A DNA stretch of 64,000 bases, taken from Paenibacillus aestuarii (GTDB taxonomy: Bacteria > Bacillota > Bacilli > Paenibacillales > NBRC-103111). Each line of letters opens with the position of its first letter. Position 1 is the first letter of the stretch. The notes beneath the pieces are model-generated. The model saw only the letters and a program-made list of their open reading frames with translations. It searched no databases and was not told the origin of the DNA. Where the stretch lies: the NCBI RefSeq assembly GCF_027789125.1, contig NZ_JAQFVF010000027.1, forward strand, positions 248,001-312,000. Direction: 5' to 3'. Shown here piece by piece: positions 59,889 to 64,000 of the stretch. The position numbers and the translations under genes are program-made.

Positions 59889-60894
59889 AGTTCGGCAACT
59901 GAGCAAACATTACCGGGTGCATGAGCGTGAGCCGGGGTTCTGGGCTTCGCTGCGCAGCCTATTCAACCGTAAGTTCCGCATCGTGAGAGCGGTGGATGAT
60001 GTGTCCTTTTACATTCCCGAAGGGCAGATCGTCGCTTTCCTGGGGCCGAACGGAGCCGGCAAAACGACGACGATGAAAGTGCTGACAGGCCTGCTGCACC
60101 CTTCCGGGGGCGAAGTGAGAGTCAGCGGTTTTATTCCTTCGCAGCATAAAAAGCAATTCAAGATGAACATCAGCCTCGTCATGGGGCAGAAGAGCCAGCT
60201 GATCTGGGATGTGCCTGCCTCGGAAACTTTTCTCGTCAATAAAGTGATCTATGAAATTCCGGATGAAGAGTATCAGGAAACATTGAGCGATCTCGTTCGC
60301 TTGCTCGAACTGGAGGACGTTATTCGCAAACCGGTCCGCCAGCTTTCCCTGGGGGAGCGCATGAAATGCGAATTGGCGGCAGCGCTGCTGCACCGCCCGC
60401 GCATCGTGTTTCTCGACGAGCCGACGATCGGGCTGGATGTCAATATGCAGGAAGTGATGCGCCGCTTCATTCAGGATTACAATAGCAAATACAAAGCGAC
60501 GATTTTGCTGACCAGTCACTATATGGCGGATGTGACCGCCCTGTGCGAGCGGGTGCTGGTCATCGGCAAGGGCCGGCTGCTCTATGACGGCGCGATCTCC
60601 CAGCTCATCGACACCTACGCGCCGAATAAGCGCATTCAGCTGCAGCTTGCTGAGCGAGTCGAATCCTCGGTGCTCCAGCAAGCGGTAGGCTCACTTGGCC
60701 GTGTTGTGGACTTCGCATTCCCGAATGTGGAGCTGGAGGTGCCGCGCGAGCAGGTGTCCGAGCTGTCGGCTAAGCTGCTGACCCATCTGTCCGTGCTCGA
60801 TTTGACAATTGAAGATCCGACGATGGAATCGGTCATCGCTCAAGCCTTTGAAGCAAAGGAGAGCGGCACAGGGAAGGGAGCGCTGTCGTCATGA
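59881..60894 (+). CDS. ABC-2 type exporter ATP-binding protein
   Basis: 337 residues. Walker A is GPNGAGKTT (55-63), the signature LSLGERMKCELA (~155-166) and Walker B IVFLDEPTIGLD (~174-185), followed by the H-loop TSHYMAD. An extended start (residues 8-33: HYRVHEREPGFWASLRSLF) marks the group that pairs with ABC2_membrane_6 permeases, and a ~100-residue C-terminal domain follows. ATG at 59881 with GGAGGG upstream; the GTG at 59869 is rejected. Two permease genes follow directly. Confidence 0.92.
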   Translation: MIEVRQLSKHYRVHEREPGFWASLRSLFNRKFRIVRAVDDVSFYIPEGQIVAFLGPNGAGKTTTMKVLTGLLHPSGGEVRVSGFIPSQHKKQFKMNISLVMGQKSQLIWDVPASETFLVNKVIYEIPDEEYQETLSDLVRLLELEDVIRKPVRQLSLGERMKCELAAALLHRPRIVFLDEPTIGLDVNMQEVMRRFIQDYNSKYKATILLTSHYMADVTALCERVLVIGKGRLLYDGAISQLIDTYAPNKRIQLQLAERVESSVLQQAVGSLGRVVDFAFPNVELEVPREQVSELSAKLLTHLSVLDLTIEDPTMESVIAQAFEAKESGTGKGALSS

Positions 60895-61706
60895 AAGCAA
60901 TGCGGCAGTTTTGGCACAAATACCTCGTCCTGCTGCGGATTGAATGGGCCGTTATGCTTGCCTACCGAAGCGAGTCTTTCATCTGGATGGCCGGAGCGTT
61001 CATCCAACCGCTTGTCAGCATGGCGGTCTGGCTCTCCATCAGCGATGGCAATGAGGTTGACGGATTTGACGCGCATGCTTACGTCATCTATTTTCTTGGC
61101 GTTCTGCTCGTCGATCGCCTGACCAGCACGTGGGACGTGTGGGATTTGGACGCCAGCATTCAGGATGGCTCCTTGTCGGCCAAGCTCGTGCGGCCATTCC
61201 ATCCCATCCACTGGAGCATCTCGCAAAACCTCGTGTATAAAGCTTTTTTTGCCCTGTCGCTAATCCCGGTATGGGCTGTTCTCGCGTACTTTTTTCCATT
61301 ACTGAGACTGGATATTTCCCCCATGATGTACGTGTTGGCGCTGCTAGCTATCGTGCTGTCATCCGCGCTGCGGTTTATCATTGGGTTTAACTTCGGCTTA
61401 CTTGCCTTCTGGACGAATCGCGCTACGGCGATTTATGGCTTGTACGAGGGCATTCATTTGTTTTTGGCCGGGCGTCTTGCCCCGCTGAGCATGTTTCCGG
61501 CTTGGGTGGAGAAAGTGGCGATGTGGCTGCCTTTTTATAGTACGGTCGGTTTTCCGGTGGAGCTGTTGACGGGGCGGTTCGAGCCGGCGTCCCAAGTAGT
61601 GCTGCAAAACTTTGCCATACAGTTGGCCTGGCTGCTCCTGCTATGCGTCATTTATCGCTTCGAATGGAAGCAAGGGCTGCAAAAGTACGGTGCTGTAGGC
61701 GGCTAA
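60891..61706 (+). CDS. ABC-2 exporter permease subunit 1 (ABC2_membrane_6/DUF990)
   Basis: 271 residues, about six helices. It starts RIEWAVMLAYRSESFIWMAGAFIQPL and includes LDRL-TSTWDVWDLDASIQDGSLSAKLVRPF, typical of this family. It overlaps the ATPase stop in an ATGA, so translation is coupled. Known relatives export drugs such as viologens; substrate here unknown. Confidence 0.85.
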   Translation: MKAMRQFWHKYLVLLRIEWAVMLAYRSESFIWMAGAFIQPLVSMAVWLSISDGNEVDGFDAHAYVIYFLGVLLVDRLTSTWDVWDLDASIQDGSLSAKLVRPFHPIHWSISQNLVYKAFFALSLIPVWAVLAYFFPLLRLDISPMMYVLALLAIVLSSALRFIIGFNFGLLAFWTNRATAIYGLYEGIHLFLAGRLAPLSMFPAWVEKVAMWLPFYSTVGFPVELLTGRFEPASQVVLQNFAIQLAWLLLLCVIYRFEWKQGLQKYGAVGG

Positions 61707-61724
61707 CAAAGGAGGGCAACGCGG

Positions 61725-62510
61725 ATGAAGTATATGAGGCTGCTGCGTGAATTTTTGCGAGCTTGCCTGGTGGAAGAGTTCGAATATCGCGCTAATTTTG
61801 CAGCGAACTTGCTATCTACGATATTTTGGCTGGCTATGGCTGTGCTGACGGTCCAGTTGTATTTTTATCGCACACAGGAGATCGGCGGCTGGAATTTCTA
61901 CGAGGTTTTGGTGCTTCTCGGCATCTTTAACGCCATTCACGGCTTTATCGAGTTTTTCCTGCAGCCGAATATGGCTAGACTGGTGGGGCATATCCGCAAA
62001 GGGACGCTTGACTTTGTCCTGACGAAACCGGTGGACAGTCAATTCTATATCAGCTTCAGGCATCTGGTGTTTTGGCGGCTGGCGGATGTTGCCTTAGGCC
62101 TCGGCTTAGTCGCGTATGCGTTGTTCCAACTGGATAGGCTGCCTACAGTCACTCAATTGCTGCTGTTTTTGATCGTTTTTGCAGCTTCCTTGGTTGTGGT
62201 GTATGCGTTATGGATGGGGATGATGATCTTCTCTTTCTGGGCGGTGAAGGTCGATAATCTGTCTTTTCTGTTCAGCTCTTTCTTTGAAACAGCCCGCTTT
62301 CCTGTGACGGTATATAAAGGATTGCTGCGGTTTGCGCTGACGTATGTGTTTCCGATTGCCTTTATTACGACGACGCCTGCGGCAGCGCTTATCGGTAGAC
62401 TGACGGTCTGGCAGGCTGCAGGCAGCGTATTGGTGGCTGTCATCTGCTTCGGTCTGTCGCGCTGGTTCTGGAAGTTCGCCCTGCGCTTCTATACGAGCGC
62501 AAGCAGTTAA
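61725..62510 (+). CDS. ABC-2 exporter permease subunit 2 (ABC2_membrane_6/DUF990)
   Basis: 261 residues, about six helices. It has FEYRANFAANLLSTIFWLAM and HIRKGTLDFVLTKPVDSQFY, the counterpart of the pattern in subunit 1, so the two form a heterodimeric channel. AGGAGGG precedes the ATG. A strong terminator follows. Confidence 0.85.
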   Translation: MKYMRLLREFLRACLVEEFEYRANFAANLLSTIFWLAMAVLTVQLYFYRTQEIGGWNFYEVLVLLGIFNAIHGFIEFFLQPNMARLVGHIRKGTLDFVLTKPVDSQFYISFRHLVFWRLADVALGLGLVAYALFQLDRLPTVTQLLLFLIVFAASLVVVYALWMGMMIFSFWAVKVDNLSFLFSSFFETARFPVTVYKGLLRFALTYVFPIAFITTTPAAALIGRLTVWQAAGSVLVAVICFGLSRWFWKFALRFYTSASS

Positions 62511-62511
62511 A

Positions 62512-62549
62512 AGAAGAACCGTTCCACTAACGTGGAACGGTTCTTTTTG
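62512..62549 (+). terminator. Terminator closing the exporter operon
   Basis: AAGAACCGTTCCAC and GTGGAACGGTTCTT form a 14-bp stem with a TAAC loop, then TTT. It may also end the convergent gene. Confidence 0.92.
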
Positions 62550-62559
62550 CACATACCAG

Positions 62560-63249
62560 CTAAGCCTCGAAATTACGCTGCGAAGAAGTGGATGCGGAAG
62601 CGGTCGTAGGGTATGTTTCGAAGGCGAGTGTTGCGCCGAAATACGCGAAGACGACATGGATAAGCGAGAAAGAGTAGTCGAAGATGTGGAGCGGGATAAA
62701 TTTGCCGATGACTAAAATAGCAAGCACGATCAGCGGGGCAAGGCCAACGCTTTTTCGAAAAATTTGCGCGCGATAAGTGGCGAGACCGGTCAATAACAAA
62801 CCGATAAAAATACAAGGAATAATCGGAATTAAAACAAGCAACTGAAGCGGGAACTTGTCAATGCTCATGTTATTGATTTGATCGGACACCGTTTTGAGGG
62901 CGGCCGCATCATGAATGGAGTTAAACAAAATCGGATAGGCGATAATTTGCACCGGTCCATGGAAAATTTCAAACATCATTCCGATAAACAGCAGCGGGAA
63001 TCCGACCCAGCCCCATGTTCTCAATCCTTGCGATTGGCGAAGAAAAAAGCCGGCTAAGCCTAGCAAAATAAATGTAGACGAAAAAGCGAGCATAACATGG
63101 ATGTTGACGGCCTGCTGCAAAAACGAAGGGATCGCAGCTACGGATTCGGGCACATCCCCTGCGTGAATCACCTGCCCGACCGCTCCCATGATGCCGCCGA
63201 TAAACAATGCCCAGCCCGAAAACCGCAAAAAACCTTTTGGTATCCTCAT
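62560..63249 (-). CDS. Multi-helix membrane protein, unknown function
   Basis: 229 residues with six or so hydrophobic helices (about 8-28, 46-65, 77-95, 128-150, 160-178, 185-205), no known domain recognised. The ATG at 63249 has AGGAGG 9 nt upstream; the frame is open to 63357 without a ribosome site. It is convergent with the ABC exporter operon and divergent from the partial membrane gene at the right edge. Confidence 0.7.
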   Translation of the reverse strand: MRIPKGFLRFSGWALFIGGIMGAVGQVIHAGDVPESVAAIPSFLQQAVNIHVMLAFSSTFILLGLAGFFLRQSQGLRTWGWVGFPLLFIGMMFEIFHGPVQIIAYPILFNSIHDAAALKTVSDQINNMSIDKFPLQLLVLIPIIPCIFIGLLLTGLATYRAQIFRKSVGLAPLIVLAILVIGKFIPLHIFDYSFSLIHVVFAYFGATLAFETYPTTASASTSSQRNFEA

Positions 63250-63388
63250 AATAACCAACCTCCTAGTATTTTCCACGCAATTTGTTATACCCTTATCATA
63301 CGAACCCGTTTTTCCCAGCGAATAGAGGAGGGAGTTCCCGTAACCCGGGAAGTACAATGGGAAATCGAGCGGAGCCTTCCAAAAAGCG

Positions 63389-63418
63389 TTTACGCTGGCT
63401 GTCAGCGACTGCTATAAT
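63389..63418 (+). promoter_or_regulatory. Putative promoter of the right-edge membrane gene
   Basis: TTTACG and TATAAT are 18 nt apart, with TGC directly before the -10 (extended). A cre-like AAGCGTTTAC overlaps the -35. Confidence 0.55.
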
Positions 63419-63455
63419 TTTCTTATCGATGATATTGAAAATGGTGGGGGATAGC

Positions 63456-64000
63456 ATGAAAATCATGCGAATGGCTGTATTCATTCTGTGCTTAGCTACT
63501 TTACTTCTGTTTCTTGCGAGCATTCCCGCCTTTTACACAGAAGTCAGCGAACATTGCGCGAGGCAAGTGTGCGCTGCGTATTATGTTCTGCCGCCTGCCG
63601 ACGGTTGGCTGGAAGCCAATCATGTGAGCGCGGAGCAGTATGCGTTCAGCTATGAGGTCATATACATCCTCTTCGGCTTCGTATTTATCCTGGTAGGTGC
63701 GACGATTTTCTATAAAAAGTCGAATGAGCTGTTAGGTTTACTAGGCGCCTTGATGTTCTTTTCGTTAGGCTGCACGTTTACTCCGATTGCCTTTGCGATC
63801 TCGGAGCTCCATCCTTTTCGGATCCTGGAATCGATCGGTTTTACAGCGCTTATTTTTTTCTTTTTCTTATTTCCGTCAGGCCGCTTCGTCCCCAAATGGT
63901 CTCTCTATGTTGCAATTGTCCTATGTGTACTGCGCGTACCTGGCTTTTTGGCGCCTGGCACCATGTGGGATATGCAGCATTCCGCCCAAATCCTCGGTTT
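63456..64000 (+). CDS. N-terminal part of a multi-pass membrane protein (sensor-like), cut by the edge
   Basis: 181 codons are visible and the frame runs off the window. GGGGG lies 5 nt before the ATG. The start MKIMRMAVFILCLATLLLFL is a membrane segment, followed by an outside loop with several Cys and aromatic residues, then three more helices with the motif FFFFLFPSGRFVPKW. The F-P-x-G-x-F-x-P-x-W pattern occurs in the membrane part of ComP-like histidine kinases and related sensors, so a sensor role is possible. No kinase domain is visible. Confidence 0.65.
   Translation, partial: MKIMRMAVFILCLATLLLFLASIPAFYTEVSEHCARQVCAAYYVLPPADGWLEANHVSAEQYAFSYEVIYILFGFVFILVGATIFYKKSNELLGLLGALMFFSLGCTFTPIAFAISELHPFRILESIGFTALIFFFFLFPSGRFVPKWSLYVAIVLCVLRVPGFLAPGTMWDMQHSAQILG

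Overview
The window reads as a stretch of chromosome from a Gram-positive, low-to-mid GC, endospore-forming Firmicute, most likely Paenibacillus or a close relative. The evidence is strong AGGAGG-type ribosome binding sites, frequent TTG starts, textbook sigma-A promoters, a T-box leader, a yybP-ykoY manganese riboswitch, a GlnR/TnrA box, a YjcZ-like sporulation microprotein, copper-amine-oxidase-N stalk domains, DUF4247/DUF4178 proteins and a YtpB-type sesquarterpene synthase. No rRNA, tRNA, CRISPR array, prophage or insertion sequence was seen. Both edges cut genes.

Layout. 1-5 kb: tail of a DUF92 membrane protein, LapA-like protein, oligoendopeptidase F, and a TerC Mn-exporter gene behind an Mn2+ riboswitch; the TerC protein carries an AbrB-like C-terminal tail. 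5-11.6 kb: methyltransferase, cold shock protein, nitroreductase, and a leftward four-gene efflux operon (MFS, ABC ATPase, FtsX-type permease, HlyD adaptor). 11.6-12.4 kb: a gene-poor stretch with a probable decayed membrane-protein gene. 12.4-17.2 kb: three-gene YtpB cassette, 6-phosphofructokinase, and a T-box-controlled, divergent seryl-tRNA synthetase. 17.3-25.9 kb: 2-hydroxyacid dehydrogenase, DUF4015 glycosidase-like protein, TatA, YitT, DUF4247/DUF4178 pair, CshA-type RNA helicase, a 27-residue YjcZ-like gene and a YesL-like protein. 25.93-26.17 kb: a 6S RNA with its own promoter.

26.4-43.6 kb: xylulokinase, GNAT, MntH, thiol peroxidase with a divergent LysR regulator, Zn-peptidase with a MerR regulator, an ammonium transporter under a GlnR/TnrA box followed by a DUF294 nucleotidyltransferase and a DnaQ-like exonuclease, a JAMM protease, MFS pump, TlpA-like thioredoxin, citramalate synthase, DNA polymerase IV, MobB and ferredoxin. 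43.7-50.8 kb: a signalling and envelope cluster with a CHASE2-adenylate cyclase, FecR-domain protein, NHL propeller protein and membrane-anchored L,D-transpeptidase. 50.8-57.4 kb: an intergenic repeat cluster, a 44-residue membrane protein, a sugar ABC importer without its own ATPase behind an attenuator-like leader, then a GlcNAc-type PTS permease and its PRD antiterminator. 57.5-64 kb: quinone-type dihydroorotate dehydrogenase, small alarmone synthetase, DUF309, an ABC-2 exporter trio, an unknown membrane protein, and the start of a membrane sensor-like gene running off the edge.

Themes. Manganese balance (riboswitch-TerC exporter and MntH importer), nitrogen control (amt operon), amino-sugar uptake (ABC plus NagE-type PTS) and surface signalling (CHASE2/FecR/NHL) are the best supported functional groups. 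The best candidates for something little described are the CHASE2-FecR-NHL operon, the amt-DUF294-exonuclease operon, the TerC-AbrB fusion, the three-gene terpene synthase cassette, and the attenuated leader of the sugar ABC operon.
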